DNA of 64,000 bases from contig NZ_JACHXR010000008.1 in the NCBI RefSeq assembly GCF_014192275.1, positions 62,001-126,000 of the forward strand. The letters run 5' to 3'. This document shows positions 17,563 through 25,452 of the stretch, piece by piece. Each line of letters opens with the position of its first letter. Position 1 is the first letter of the stretch. A program made the position numbers and the translations under genes. This stretch comes from Halomonas stenophila. GTDB taxonomy: Bacteria > Pseudomonadota > Gammaproteobacteria > Pseudomonadales > Halomonadaceae. A model generated the notes under the pieces. That model saw nothing but the letters and a program-made list of their open reading frames with translations. It was not told where the DNA came from and did no database searches.

Positions 17563-18069
17563 TCAGGCATAGCCGCCCTGGTCGATGTGCTCAATATAGC
17601 TCAGCACGTCAGCCATCCTCCCCCGGGCGACCAATTGCTGGGCCGTGAGGTCTCCCAGTGCGGGGATTAGCGTCTCCCTATACCAGCGCAGCGCTTCTTC
17701 TCTAGATCCCGCCCATACCTCGACACGAGGCAAAATGACTTTCTCCGCTGGATCCTTGCCGTGTATCTGATCGATTCGATAATGCAGGAAAGACATGATC
17801 TCCTCAGGATCGCGGAGCTGATGTATCTCGGGGTGGCCTGATGGGTGATCGATGCCCTCGACGCTGATGTAGAACCCTGCGTCTGAAAATGCTGTCGAGA
17901 TAGTGATGTTGTAGCGGTTCCCCTGTGCGTCTGATGTCCAGAGAAAAGCCTCGCGGCTCCAGAGATCCAGGTCGACGCCCTCTCCCGCAAAATCACTTCT
18001 GCGGGACTCCAGGGTGCGCAGAAGTCGCTTCTCCATTTGACGCCGCATGCGCATCGACCAGTGAGGCAT
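17563..18069 (-). CDS. Hypothetical protein with Xre/MbcA/ParS-like C-terminal motif
   Basis: The protein is 168 aa. The C-terminus reads EEALRWYRETLIPALGDLTA and VLSYIEHIDQGGYA, close to the toxin-binding (DUF2384) tail of Xre/MbcA/ParS antitoxins. The N-terminal ~110 residues are unrelated to the usual HTH of that family and I do not recognise them. It may be an antitoxin or adaptor. It converges with nothing obvious; no RES-domain toxin is adjacent. Confidence 0.5.
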   Translation of the reverse strand: MPHWSMRMRRQMEKRLLRTLESRRSDFAGEGVDLDLWSREAFLWTSDAQGNRYNITISTAFSDAGFYISVEGIDHPSGHPEIHQLRDPEEIMSFLHYRIDQIHGKDPAEKVILPRVEVWAGSREEALRWYRETLIPALGDLTAQQLVARGRMADVLSYIEHIDQGGYA

Positions 18070-18088
18070 AGTAGACTACCCTTTAGAG

Positions 18089-18628
18089 ATGGAAAAGATG
18101 ATACGTGTTGATGACTATAGCTCACTCCGCTTTATAATGTGGAGCTTCCCAGGGGTTAAAGAAATTTCTCGCAAAGACGCACACATGCGATACGCGTCGA
18201 CGTGGGAATATGTCTTTCTCCGCTCCCTTGAAGATCACGAGATTGAATTTATTAACAGTCTGATAGAGGAATTTGGGCCGATAGTTCCTCGGTATCGAAT
18301 CTTTCAAAGTTATGGTAATAAACGTCCCTACACTCTGGGACGCCCGATCACTCAACTCTTCCGGCTTACCACCTCCACTTCAATCACAGTGGGCGACTAC
18401 CCGCAATTACACAAAATCTCACTCCGCCATGATTTAAGCGACATAGAGATGACGCGGAACGATGCGTTTCTGTGGTACACAGAGCACTGGTACGACATCG
18501 ATCTCGACTCAATGGGCGATCACGAAAAGCACTTTCTTAACGAGCTGATTTTCGAGTTCGGCCCTATCCTGCCTTCTGTCGACCCCGAAGATGAAGATGT
18601 GGTCGGAGAGCCTATCATCAGAGTGTAG
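18089..18628 (+). CDS. Hypothetical protein with an internal duplication, 179 aa
   Basis: This is two copies of one ~60-residue unit. The first ends in DHEIEFINSLIEEFGPIVP, the second in DHEKHFLNELIFEFGPILP. The segments before them also align (an aromatic/charged stretch, ARKDAHMRYASTWEY-like versus TRNDAFLWYTEHWYD). The function is unknown. An internal ATG at 18098 is an alternative start. It is divergent from the ParS-like gene with only ~20 bp between, so they share a promoter region. Confidence 0.6.
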   Translation: MEKMIRVDDYSSLRFIMWSFPGVKEISRKDAHMRYASTWEYVFLRSLEDHEIEFINSLIEEFGPIVPRYRIFQSYGNKRPYTLGRPITQLFRLTTSTSITVGDYPQLHKISLRHDLSDIEMTRNDAFLWYTEHWYDIDLDSMGDHEKHFLNELIFEFGPILPSVDPEDEDVVGEPIIRV

Positions 18629-18632
18629 ACCG

Positions 18633-18953
18633 CTATTCATCAGCTGGATCGAACGGCCGGTGAAATGACTTTACGCTCCCACGTAGCCGATCCAGTGGTG
18701 TCTGGGTCGGGTCAGGACCACGTAGCGATACGTGCGGCACGATATAGACTCCATCCGTCACGAGCACATCATTTGCAGCCGCCTGTATCGCCTCAGCGCC
18801 CGGTATGCCAAGCTGGTCAATCAGCACGTCCAGCTCCAGGGGGTGTCCCTTCCCGCGTCGAGCAGCGCTGTACTCGGCATCAGGGTGCGTTTCAGAAACC
18901 CGTTTTTTGAATTTCTCAAGGGCTACCACCTCGGCTTCACTCAGATGAATCAT
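18633..18953 (-). CDS. Hypothetical protein, 106 aa
   Basis: A small soluble protein that starts MIHLSEAEVVALEKFKKRV with GAGGAGGG just upstream of ATG 18953. An earlier in-frame start lacks a ribosome site. No family is recognised. It follows a 32-residue membrane peptide gene by 22 bp, so they are probably co-transcribed. It ends 4 bp after the convergent duplicated-domain gene. Confidence 0.5.
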   Translation of the reverse strand: MIHLSEAEVVALEKFKKRVSETHPDAEYSAARRGKGHPLELDVLIDQLGIPGAEAIQAAANDVLVTDGVYIVPHVSLRGPDPTQTPLDRLRGSVKSFHRPFDPADE

Positions 18954-18975
18954 CGCGCCCTCCTCTCTGGTCTCG

Positions 18976-19074
18976 TCACTTCTTCCTGGTGATCCAATAC
19001 GCCGCAAAAGCAACGCCGACAGCCAGGATGAGCAGTGGCGACGCCAGTAAAATCATTTCTAGATACTCATTCAT
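18976..19074 (-). CDS. Small single-pass membrane peptide, 32 aa
   Basis: The frame from ATG 19074 to TGA 18976 encodes a short acidic start, one strong transmembrane helix (ILLASPLLILAVGVAFAAYW) and a basic tail ITRKK. Inside-positive charge suggests the C-terminus faces the cytoplasm. Single-helix peptides of this size can be holin-like toxins or regulators of membrane proteins; here the role is unknown. Confidence 0.4.
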   Translation of the reverse strand: MNEYLEMILLASPLLILAVGVAFAAYWITRKK

Positions 19075-19223
19075 AAGCGTCTACCTTATACGTCTAGCCT
19101 AAACCATATCTGAAACTCCAAAAACTGCAAGCAACATTGAAGAAAGTCAATGCAATCAATCATATTATATTGCCTTTTTAGCAAATCTGATTTAAAATTA
19201 AATTAGACTATCAGGAGATAAAC

Positions 19224-19967
19224 ATGGGCATTTTTAACGTAGAAGTAAAAGATGTTGGGCACAGTGATTTAATCCCCACGAATCTTAGAGTTAGTTACAC
19301 TGCAAGTTCTTTTGGTAAGAGTGTAGATTCATATGTTGACCTCCCGAGATGGGGAGATGCTATCGTAATACATGATCGCGGGATGATTTTTACTGCACTA
19401 CATGATTCAACTATTAAGCTAGCAGACGAAAATAAGGATAATGCTAAATACCAGGATCATGGTATAAAAATGAAATGGATGTTGGGCGATGATTTTTCAG
19501 ACGCCTTGGATGCTTTAATTGATCAGATCAGAGATAGAAATCCTGCTATTGTGTATTCAGCACGAATTGATGAAGATGAAGAAGTTAACTTCAATATTGA
19601 AGCTGATGAAAATGGCTGGTTTGGATTTGGTGAGTATGCGGCTGTAATTAAAGCCTCAGGAAAAACATTTACGGTCAGAGATCTTGAGTTTGGGTATGGC
19701 GAAAAGGATATAGGCTACGGTATAAAGGAAAGAGGTGTTGATAATGACTGGCTTGATAGCCCGGACAACGAAACAAAAATAGAGATGGCTGCGGAAAGAG
19801 CAGGAATAGATTTGGACGACGATCATATCTTGTGTATTTTGAGTACTCTCGAAAACACTGTTGAGAAAGTCATTGAGAGTGATTACAAGGAAGAGTTTGA
19901 GAGCCTCTCTAGACCATCTCGTGAATTGGAGCAAGAAGAGGATTGTGGGTGGGGCATGAGCATGTAA
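19224..19967 (+). CDS. Hypothetical acidic protein, 247 aa
   Basis: Strong ribosome site (CAGGAGA before ATG 19224) and a long clean frame in AT-rich DNA. The protein is very acidic, especially in its C-terminal third (SRELEQEEDCGWGMSM at the end). There is no signal peptide, transmembrane helix or known motif. Composition unlike the core genes points to transfer. Confidence 0.65.
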   Translation: MGIFNVEVKDVGHSDLIPTNLRVSYTASSFGKSVDSYVDLPRWGDAIVIHDRGMIFTALHDSTIKLADENKDNAKYQDHGIKMKWMLGDDFSDALDALIDQIRDRNPAIVYSARIDEDEEVNFNIEADENGWFGFGEYAAVIKASGKTFTVRDLEFGYGEKDIGYGIKERGVDNDWLDSPDNETKIEMAAERAGIDLDDDHILCILSTLENTVEKVIESDYKEEFESLSRPSRELEQEEDCGWGMSM

Positions 19968-20048
19968 CCCTCCACCCTGCCACCAAGCACATCACAAAGC
20001 CTCCAGCCAGCTCTGGGGGCAATTTCTTGCACAGGGCACTCATTTCCC

Positions 20049-20567
20049 ATGAAACCATCACAAGCCCTTCAGCAGCATCGTGACGCCATCCTGCGGATCA
20101 TTGCTCGCCACCGGGGACTGCACCCGAGGGTATACGGCTCCGTGGCGCATGGTGAGGATGAGGAAGGAAGCGACCTGGATATCCTGATCGATGTGTTGCC
20201 CGACGCCGATCTGTTCGACCTGGGCGCCATGCATACGGAGCTGGAAGACCTCCTGGGTGTGGCCGTAGATGTGAAAACGATCCATGAGCTTCCGCCGAGT
20301 TCCAGGGCTGAAGTGCTAAGCGAGGCTATCGAGCTAAGCGACAGCCTCGATATAAACGACATTCTGGACGCCCTGGAAGCCGACCGCCGTACTGGTGTCC
20401 TGCCTAAGGTCGTATCAAGCAGTTCGGTGCGTTACGGCCTCGATCCCGAGGATCCTGAGCAACTGCTCGCCACCGACAGCCAGGGCAGGACGTGGAAGCT
20501 TCCCAGAAACCGCGACCGAAACAACAAGCTGTCAGCTTGCCCCGGCGGCCACAGCCTCGATGTGTGA
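20049..20567 (+). CDS. MNT-type nucleotidyltransferase fused to a small antitoxin-like domain
   Basis: Residues 1-~97 are a minimal nucleotidyltransferase (MntA-like) with the signature YGSVAHGEDEEGSDLDILID, i.e. GS-x10-D-x-D. MntA AMPylates HepT toxins in HepT/MntA systems, but no hepT is next to it. From ~100 on it reads INDILDALEADRRTGVLPKV and SSVRYGLDPEDPEQLLATDS, the same domain as the separate small gene at 22034-22228. The last ~15 residues run antisense through the 3' end of parE. It thus looks like a recombination product of two or three accessory genes. Confidence 0.7.
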   Translation: MKPSQALQQHRDAILRIIARHRGLHPRVYGSVAHGEDEEGSDLDILIDVLPDADLFDLGAMHTELEDLLGVAVDVKTIHELPPSSRAEVLSEAIELSDSLDINDILDALEADRRTGVLPKVVSSSSVRYGLDPEDPEQLLATDSQGRTWKLPRNRDRNNKLSACPGGHSLDV

Positions 20568-20814
20568 ACCAAAGCCAGGATCCAAGCAGTATCGCTCTCC
20601 AGCTCGTAGACCAGCCGGTAGCTCTCGTGTGGAAGCAGCTCACGGGTACCGGGGATGAGGCCAGGACTGCCCTGCTCGGGGAAGTCCGCCAGCCGGTCGG
20701 CAGCTGCGCTGAACAGCTGATCCATCCGCACAGCGGCTTGGGGGTTGCGCTCCTCAAGGTAGTCCCAGATCGCCACGCGGTAGCGACCGCCTCGGGCGTC
20801 CAGACAACCTTCAC
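20537..20814 (-). pseudogene. ParE/RelE-family toxin gene with a frameshift
   Basis: The start GTG 20814 gives VKVVWTPEA. After about 20790 the homologous reading continues in another frame as RYRVAIWDYLEERNPQAAV, then HESYRLVYELESDTAWILAL and HTSRLWPP. One base appears lost around 20788-20795. ParE toxins inhibit gyrase or cut mRNA (RelE). As read here the toxin cannot be made. Its 3' end is antisense to the end of the MNT-fusion gene. Confidence 0.75.
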
Positions 20815-20849
20815 GCCTGTCCCTTAGCCCGCGCACGCCGAGTGGCGAA

Positions 20850-21089
20850 CTACGCCTCCACCTCAGTATTGGAAAGACCCTTACCGGCCTCCCTGGAGCG
20901 TCTGGCGGCATCGACCTTGCCCCGGAGGAACGCTTCATACTCCCGCGCCTCCCGTTGCCGATGGACGTACTCGCGCATCAGCTCGCGCACCACCTGGGAC
21001 GCCGGACGGTGCGCCGCCTCGGCCTCGGCCATGAACTCATCGCGCAGCTCGGGCTCAATTTTCAGAGTGAACACAGCTTGCTTCGCCAT
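20850..21089 (-). CDS. ParD-like ribbon-helix-helix antitoxin, truncated at its C-terminus
   Basis: The 79-aa product begins MAKQAVFTLKIEPELRDEF, followed by RPASQVVRELMREYVHRQ, a CopG/Arc-type DNA-binding fold. The frame stops at TAG after EVEA, while the DNA past the stop still reads FATRRARA, the normal end of such antitoxins. A single nonsense change therefore removed about nine residues of the toxin-binding tail. The parE next to it is frameshifted, so the pair is decaying. Confidence 0.75.
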   Translation of the reverse strand: MAKQAVFTLKIEPELRDEFMAEAEAAHRPASQVVRELMREYVHRQREAREYEAFLRGKVDAARRSREAGKGLSNTEVEA

Positions 21090-21160
21090 TATCTCGGTCT
21101 CTTGCTATGCTGGTATGAACAAAGTTTATACCTCGTCAGTACCGTTAGCCAGGAGGCGCC

Positions 21161-21334
21161 ATGAGGATTCCGCTTGATAGCGAGGAGAAGAGAGAAACCC
21201 TCAGGCAGGACACGTTCAGGGCCTGGGAGGACTACCAGACAACCGGCCTTCACTCGACCAAGGAGGAAGTGGAAAAGTGGCTGACTAGCTGGGGAGTAGA
21301 TCACGAAGTGTCGGCCCCAGTATGTCACAAGTGA
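21161..21334 (+). CDS. Small antitoxin-like protein, 57 aa (orphan)
   Basis: ATG 21161 follows AGGAGGC closely. The product contains TFRAWEDYQTTGLHSTKEEV and WLTSWGVDHEVSAPVCHK, the C-terminal module of short antitoxins whose relatives are joined to RHH or Phd N-termini. The same module occurs in the broken gene at 15878. No toxin gene follows, so it is an orphan or remnant. Confidence 0.55.
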   Translation: MRIPLDSEEKRETLRQDTFRAWEDYQTTGLHSTKEEVEKWLTSWGVDHEVSAPVCHK

Positions 21335-21404
21335 TCGCTGCGCTGTTGTTGCGTAAAACACGCGAAAGCCGGGGTTTTGCGGGTTTTATGCTACATGGCT
21401 GACT

Positions 21405-21674
21405 ATGAAGATACAGCTGGAGCGCCAAGGCCATGACCTGGAGATTCGTATCGATGGGAATTGTCTGCTGATCGAGGGGCACTACCAGCGCCCTCGCCTC
21501 TTCACACTGGATCCGACGCGGAGCATCTTCTCAAAGCGCAGCAGCACGCTACTCCACCTCCAACACCAGCTACACATGGCCACAGGCTGGCTTAGTATGG
21601 CCATGCATGCCGAGCGCGTGCTTTATGAAGCCAAAGGCATGAAGGATGGCGATACGTGCGAGATTGAAGTCTAG
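21405..21674 (+). CDS. Hypothetical protein, 89 aa
   Basis: The protein starts MKIQLERQGHDLEIRIDGN and is rich in beta-forming residues early, helical later. I do not recognise a family. No strong Shine-Dalgarno is seen. It lies within the toxin-antitoxin debris. Confidence 0.4.
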   Translation: MKIQLERQGHDLEIRIDGNCLLIEGHYQRPRLFTLDPTRSIFSKRSSTLLHLQHQLHMATGWLSMAMHAERVLYEAKGMKDGDTCEIEV

Positions 21675-21752
21675 GGGCCTGCTAACCTCTCCGAATAACC
21701 TATCAGGTTTTGTAGCTAGAGCCAGAAAACCGAGCATTACCTACAAGATTTT

Positions 21753-22007
21753 TTATTTTGTGACTAATAACGTGAAATCGGCCAGTTTGTTTGTGACTTC
21801 CACACGCGGCGGTTCAAGGTCAATGTCCGACCAGTCTGGCATTGCTAAGGAATCAGCAATATTCCGGCGCTTCTTTGTAACAGGCCACAGGGTGATTACA
21901 TCACCCTCGCGATGGATCTCCAACTCATTGATGCCCTCATAGGACATATCGTGAGGCAAAGGCACCACCTGACCGCTTGGTGTGTTGACAAGAAATACAG
22001 TTCGCAT
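21753..22007 (-). CDS. VagC/VapB-type (AbrB-fold) antitoxin-like protein, 84 aa
   Basis: The N-terminal ~45 residues (GQVVPLPHDMSYEGINELEI, then HREGDVITLWPV) fit the swapped-hairpin AbrB fold of VagC/VapB antitoxins. The tail (SLAMPDWSDIDLEPPRVEV) resembles toxin-binding ends. No VapC toxin gene is adjacent, so it is an orphan. The next small gene upstream on the same strand ends the divergence from vapB at 22312. Confidence 0.6.
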   Translation of the reverse strand: MRTVFLVNTPSGQVVPLPHDMSYEGINELEIHREGDVITLWPVTKKRRNIADSLAMPDWSDIDLEPPRVEVTNKLADFTLLVTK

Positions 22008-22033
22008 AAGATTTACCTATATCTCAATATTTC

Positions 22034-22228
22034 TCAAGAACCGAAGAGAAGGACACGCTTTCCGTTAGTATCTACAGCCACAAGGCTCTCTGGATCATCA
22101 GGGTCAACTCCATAACGGACGGCGCTTCCAGTTACGATATTCGGAAGGCATCCTGACTTCCGGTCTTCCTCAAGAGACGCCAAAATGTCATCGACATCAA
22201 AGTTTTCAGTTGAACGCTTTTGCCCCAT
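22034..22228 (-). CDS. Small antitoxin-like protein, 64 aa
   Basis: Start ATG 22228 has AGGAGG upstream. The product contains DVDDILASLEEDRKSGCLPN and GSAVRYGVDPDDPESLVAVD. The same ~55-residue domain is fused to the nucleotidyltransferase at 20049-20567. This suggests a real, mobile, free-standing small domain, possibly an antitoxin. I do not know its family name. Confidence 0.55.
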   Translation of the reverse strand: MGQKRSTENFDVDDILASLEEDRKSGCLPNIVTGSAVRYGVDPDDPESLVAVDTNGKRVLLFGS

Positions 22229-22311
22229 GAACAACCTCCTATGCATAGACTATAAGTGCAAGTATAGCAAAAGAGCATGGACCTATCCCGTCACTGATTT
22301 GAGAGACCGTC

Positions 22312-22503
22312 ATGAGATTCACCGTCACCATCGATGATGACCTATATCAGCAGGCTATGGAACTATCTGACCCGCCAATTGAGAAGACGGCAGATCTCAT
22401 TCATGAAGCCATTAGGACCTATGTCCGAATCCAGGCAGCACGACGTCTATCGGCCCTGGGTGGTGAGGCACCAAGTATGAAGGACATTCCGCGTCGCAAA
22501 TAG
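22312..22503 (+). CDS. vapB: VapB-family ribbon-helix-helix antitoxin, 63 aa (orphan)
   Basis: It begins MRFTVTIDDDLYQQAMELSD and ends GGEAPSMKDIPRRK, the standard VapB layout of RHH domain plus toxin-binding tail. In working systems vapC overlaps or follows directly; here no PIN-domain frame follows. The same protein sequence forms the C-terminus of the chimera at 15328-15894. Confidence 0.75.
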   Translation: MRFTVTIDDDLYQQAMELSDPPIEKTADLIHEAIRTYVRIQAARRLSALGGEAPSMKDIPRRK

Positions 22504-23263
22504 TTGTTTAACTCCGAAGAGACCATGGCAGCACTCACGCATGTTATTGTTTTCAAGGATTCTTTCAGAAATCCCTATAGTACTGAGAATCTTCATGACC
22601 TAGTGCCGTAGATAGTAGCTACCAGCAGAAATGTCGACGATGGTGACCTCCCCTCCAGGTTTCTGCTATCATTATATACTGGCAACCCTATAGGAACTGC
22701 CAGAGAAGCTTAGCATGGGCATGAAGCCCTCTCTGTGAGACCAAATACTCTGGAGAGCTAGACCTCCTGAGGGAATGGTGGGACCATCAACTCTGTCGGG
22801 AGGTTCTCCGATCATTCGCTAAGACTAATGAAGAGAGTAAGGGCCAAGGACGCATGGGGTGCGTAAACGTAATGCAAAAACGGTGAAAGTAGGAAACTAT
22901 CTACCCATCTCAGTGCCATATATATGGATTCTTGATGAGCAAACTGTACCTTTCCGCTACGCAGCTGGTCTCTCCTGCCTTGTTGCCGTTACCGCCGAGT
23001 AGCCCGGGTCAGCGCTACGTGAATCCACGATGCAGATGGCCTCGAGACCAAAGGCATTGACAGTAATCACCACTTGCGCATTCAATGGGCTGCCAACAGG
23101 ATGCTGGCATGCAGATACGACGCTGGGGCTAACATCGTACCGACATCATCATGGAACCTTTGTTGAAGTCGCTTATCACCAAGGCATGAGGTGGCTGTAA
23201 GGAAACTGGTGAAACGACGGCGTGATTCAATTTCAATAACACAAACCAACAGGATTGCTCGAC
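22504..23263. other. Gene-poor stretch, no supported feature
   Basis: Only short frames without ribosome sites occur. A 28-codon frame starts at ATG 22525 just after vapB but shows no VapC motif. The rest is probably decayed mobile DNA. Confidence 0.35.
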
Positions 23264-23497
23264 ATGCCCGTATTCCGCGATTCCCGCATTGGCATCCGCA
23301 ATGCTTCGCTGATGCTTGGGGTCACTGTTACCGAGCTACGAGAGGCCATCCTCTCCGGCAGCAAGATTCATGGGGTATTACCACCCAAGCCATTGTTCAA
23401 CGCCGGCCAGCGAAAATCTGAAATGATGTTCAAGGCGGGGGATATTATGGATTGCGCTGAAAACATACAAGTCATTTCAAACAAGCGGAGAAGCTGA
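23264..23497 (+). CDS. Hypothetical protein, 77 aa
   Basis: The product reads MPVFRDSRIGIRNASLMLGV then TVTELREAILSGSKIHGV, suggesting an excisionase-like or phage-type small DNA-associated protein, but the evidence is thin. AGGA lies 10 bp before ATG 23264; TTG 23255 is an alternative start. The stop abuts the next ATG (TGAATG), so the two genes are coupled. Confidence 0.45.
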   Translation: MPVFRDSRIGIRNASLMLGVTVTELREAILSGSKIHGVLPPKPLFNAGQRKSEMMFKAGDIMDCAENIQVISNKRRS

Positions 23498-23878
23498 ATG
23501 ACAGAACTGCAAGCGTTCGAAGAAGCATTATTGTCGTCACGTGATGATTTTGTCGAGAAGCACAATCGTTCAGTTGAACGCGCTCAGGAACAGTTTGGTG
23601 AGCGACGTGTCGCAACAAAGAAGATCAACCTTCCTCAACAAGAGCCCAAGAAATCACCTCAAGAAACCAAGGACAAAGCTTACACTGGCGTGGCATATAA
23701 AACAGGATACATTATCAAGCTAGTCGTAAGAGAAAAGAAAATGAGCTTGCTTGATGAGGTATTCGAGTACCAGTCCCCCAAAATCTCTGAGCTTGAAGCA
23801 CGCATCGACGCAGAAAAAGCTGCTAAAGCAGCAGGCTACCCAATCATTGGCTATGTTCAATCTATCGAAAAGCTGTGA
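23498..23878 (+). CDS. Hypothetical protein, 126 aa
   Basis: A charged, largely helical protein with a basic, Pro/Gln/Lys-rich middle (LPQQEPKKSPQETKD) and a C-terminal helix rich in Ala/Lys/Glu. It starts directly after the stop of the preceding gene. No family is recognised. Confidence 0.5.
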   Translation: MTELQAFEEALLSSRDDFVEKHNRSVERAQEQFGERRVATKKINLPQQEPKKSPQETKDKAYTGVAYKTGYIIKLVVREKKMSLLDEVFEYQSPKISELEARIDAEKAAKAAGYPIIGYVQSIEKL

Positions 23879-24020
23879 TAGCGCTAAACATGAACGACGA
23901 TGGAAAACTGATCATTGGTCAAAGAACCACCAGCAGCTGAGATGACCGCAAAACCAACTGCCAGGGGATCCAAGCACTCAGCGCCGTTTCGTCAGCCTCC
24001 ACCACGCCAAGGCTAATACG

Positions 24021-24596
24021 ATGAATGACAAGCAAAAGGCCGAGTTGGATGACGCCATAAGCAGGCTGGAGCACCAAATCGTGGGCCTGGCAATCACGCT
24101 CTCGATGGCCAACACCAAGCTCAACGAGCTGCGTAGCGAGGTTAACCAGCTCAAAGCCATACGCGACGGCAAGCGCCCCGACCTGCTTTCAAGCCTCGAC
24201 TTCGCGCTGGATCTGCCCGACTTTATCGAGGCGATCCCTTCTTCTGTTCGTGGCCGAATCATCGCGTTAGCCCAAGAGCTAGAGGAGACCGGAGACACTT
24301 TGCTCGACAAGCTATGGCAGGAAACCCGCGCCCTTCTGCTCTACGACGCTATCTACGCTGATGTCGATGCAGAGCATGACCTACCCAATCCGATGCTGTC
24401 ACGCGCCGTTAGGGGTTGTATCGAGCACGAGGGCCGGGTGCCTGACGGGGCTGACAGGGACACACTTCTCCGCGAGTGCCCTCAGATCCTGGAGGCCATC
24501 GAAAGCGCCTACCGTAAGCACGTCCGAGCCCAGCTCCAGGCAATGGGCAAGCAGGTCGAGGCGCATTTCCAAGCGATGGGCAAGAACTACCGCTAA
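24021..24596 (+). CDS. Hypothetical protein of a two-member local family (copy 1), 191 aa
   Basis: An N-terminal coiled coil (~5-50) leads to a helical domain containing LYDAIYADVDAEHDLPNPML, RAVRGCIEHEGRVPDGADRD and ECPQILEAIESAYRKHV. The same domain, without the coiled coil, is encoded at 32681-33064. The function is unknown. It ends ~190 bp before the terminator of the convergent mvaT-like gene. Confidence 0.6.
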   Translation: MNDKQKAELDDAISRLEHQIVGLAITLSMANTKLNELRSEVNQLKAIRDGKRPDLLSSLDFALDLPDFIEAIPSSVRGRIIALAQELEETGDTLLDKLWQETRALLLYDAIYADVDAEHDLPNPMLSRAVRGCIEHEGRVPDGADRDTLLRECPQILEAIESAYRKHVRAQLQAMGKQVEAHFQAMGKNYR

Positions 24597-24789
24597 TCTA
24601 CTCCCTACCCGATAATGAGACCCCGCTGAAGCGGCACCTGGGCCATGCAGGTGATGCATCCGCATCTAGCCGATCTCGGACACCGCGTCATCGCTAAAGC
24701 CTCATCTAGACGTCATGGATCGAGATCACCGTTTGCAGCACCTACTAGGGGAAGCAGGTACACGCGCATACTGTCGTTCGGACAATGAA

Positions 24790-24821
24790 AAGCCCCACAT
24801 CGCTGAGCGAGTATGGGGCTT
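24790..24821 (-). terminator. Rho-independent terminator of the first mvaT-like gene
   Basis: On the minus strand a hairpin of AAGCCCCA...TGGGGCTT with an inner TCGCT/AGCGA stem is followed by TTTTCATTG. It lies 35 bp past the mvaT stop. A sister hairpin occurs at 40851-40885. Confidence 0.85.
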
Positions 24822-24856
24822 CATGGTCGAGCATCGGCAGCTACCGTCGCGCTGAA

Positions 24857-25228
24857 TCAGTCTTCGGTGCGGACCAGCCAGGACTCGACGGTCTCTTCGC
24901 CGAATTCTTCTTTCCAAGCTTTCAGGGTTTTTTGATTGCCACCGCGAGTTTCCACCACTTCCCCAGTGTTCGGGTTCTCGTAAACCTTCAGCTTGCGCGT
25001 GCGGCGCTGTCCCTGGGCCTTCTGGCCACTTTCAGACGCCGGCTCGGGTCGGAGCAGGGCCAGAACATCGGCAGCGCTCTTATCGAATTCCTTCATCAGC
25101 GCCTCAAGACTCTCTTTAAACTCAAATTCAGCCTGGAGGCGCGGATCAGCTTTCATTTTCTCAAGCTGCTCAGCAAGCTGCTTCATCTGCTGCTCTTGCT
25201 GAGCATAGGTAGCCAGGAGGTTTGACAT
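24857..25228 (-). CDS. MvaT-family H-NS-like xenogeneic silencer (copy 1)
   Basis: The 123-aa protein has an N-terminal coiled-coil oligomerisation region (~5-60, QQEQQMKQLAEQLEKMKADP) and a C-terminal DNA-binding domain with VYENPNTGEVVETRGGNQKT, the MvaT/MvaU signature. Such proteins bind AT-rich transferred DNA and silence it. The start ATG 25228 begins the conserved MSNLLATYAQQ. A nearly identical paralogue lies at 40921-41292. It sits at the downstream end of an integron cassette array, separated from it by an IS1182. Confidence 0.9.
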   Translation of the reverse strand: MSNLLATYAQQEQQMKQLAEQLEKMKADPRLQAEFEFKESLEALMKEFDKSAADVLALLRPEPASESGQKAQGQRRTRKLKVYENPNTGEVVETRGGNQKTLKAWKEEFGEETVESWLVRTED

Positions 25229-25452
25229 TGCATACGTCTCTAGTAGGTAAATTTCGTAAGGCATCATAATTACCGAAGCATAGAAACGCAATGAGATTTG
25301 CATTGATGTCATGGGACTGTGGCAAGTGAGCAACAGTCCGCAAGGGACGCTAGCCGTGTTGGCTTGAGAAGCACAGCTCAACAGATGCCGGCATTGATAA
25401 GTCGGCCCATGGAGCTTGGACAAGGCAGTAGGTATCTATGATGTCAGAAAGC
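25229..25452 (-). promoter_or_regulatory. Long conserved leader/promoter of mvaT copy 1
   Basis: Two blocks are shared with the leader of mvaT copy 2 (41293-41512): TTGCATACGTCTCTAGTAGG next to the start codon, and around 25402-25449 a block that contains GGCAGTAGGTATCTATGATG. Sequence between them has drifted. Such conservation points to a promoter and operator, or a structured leader. IS1182 has inserted exactly at the distal edge. Confidence 0.6.
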
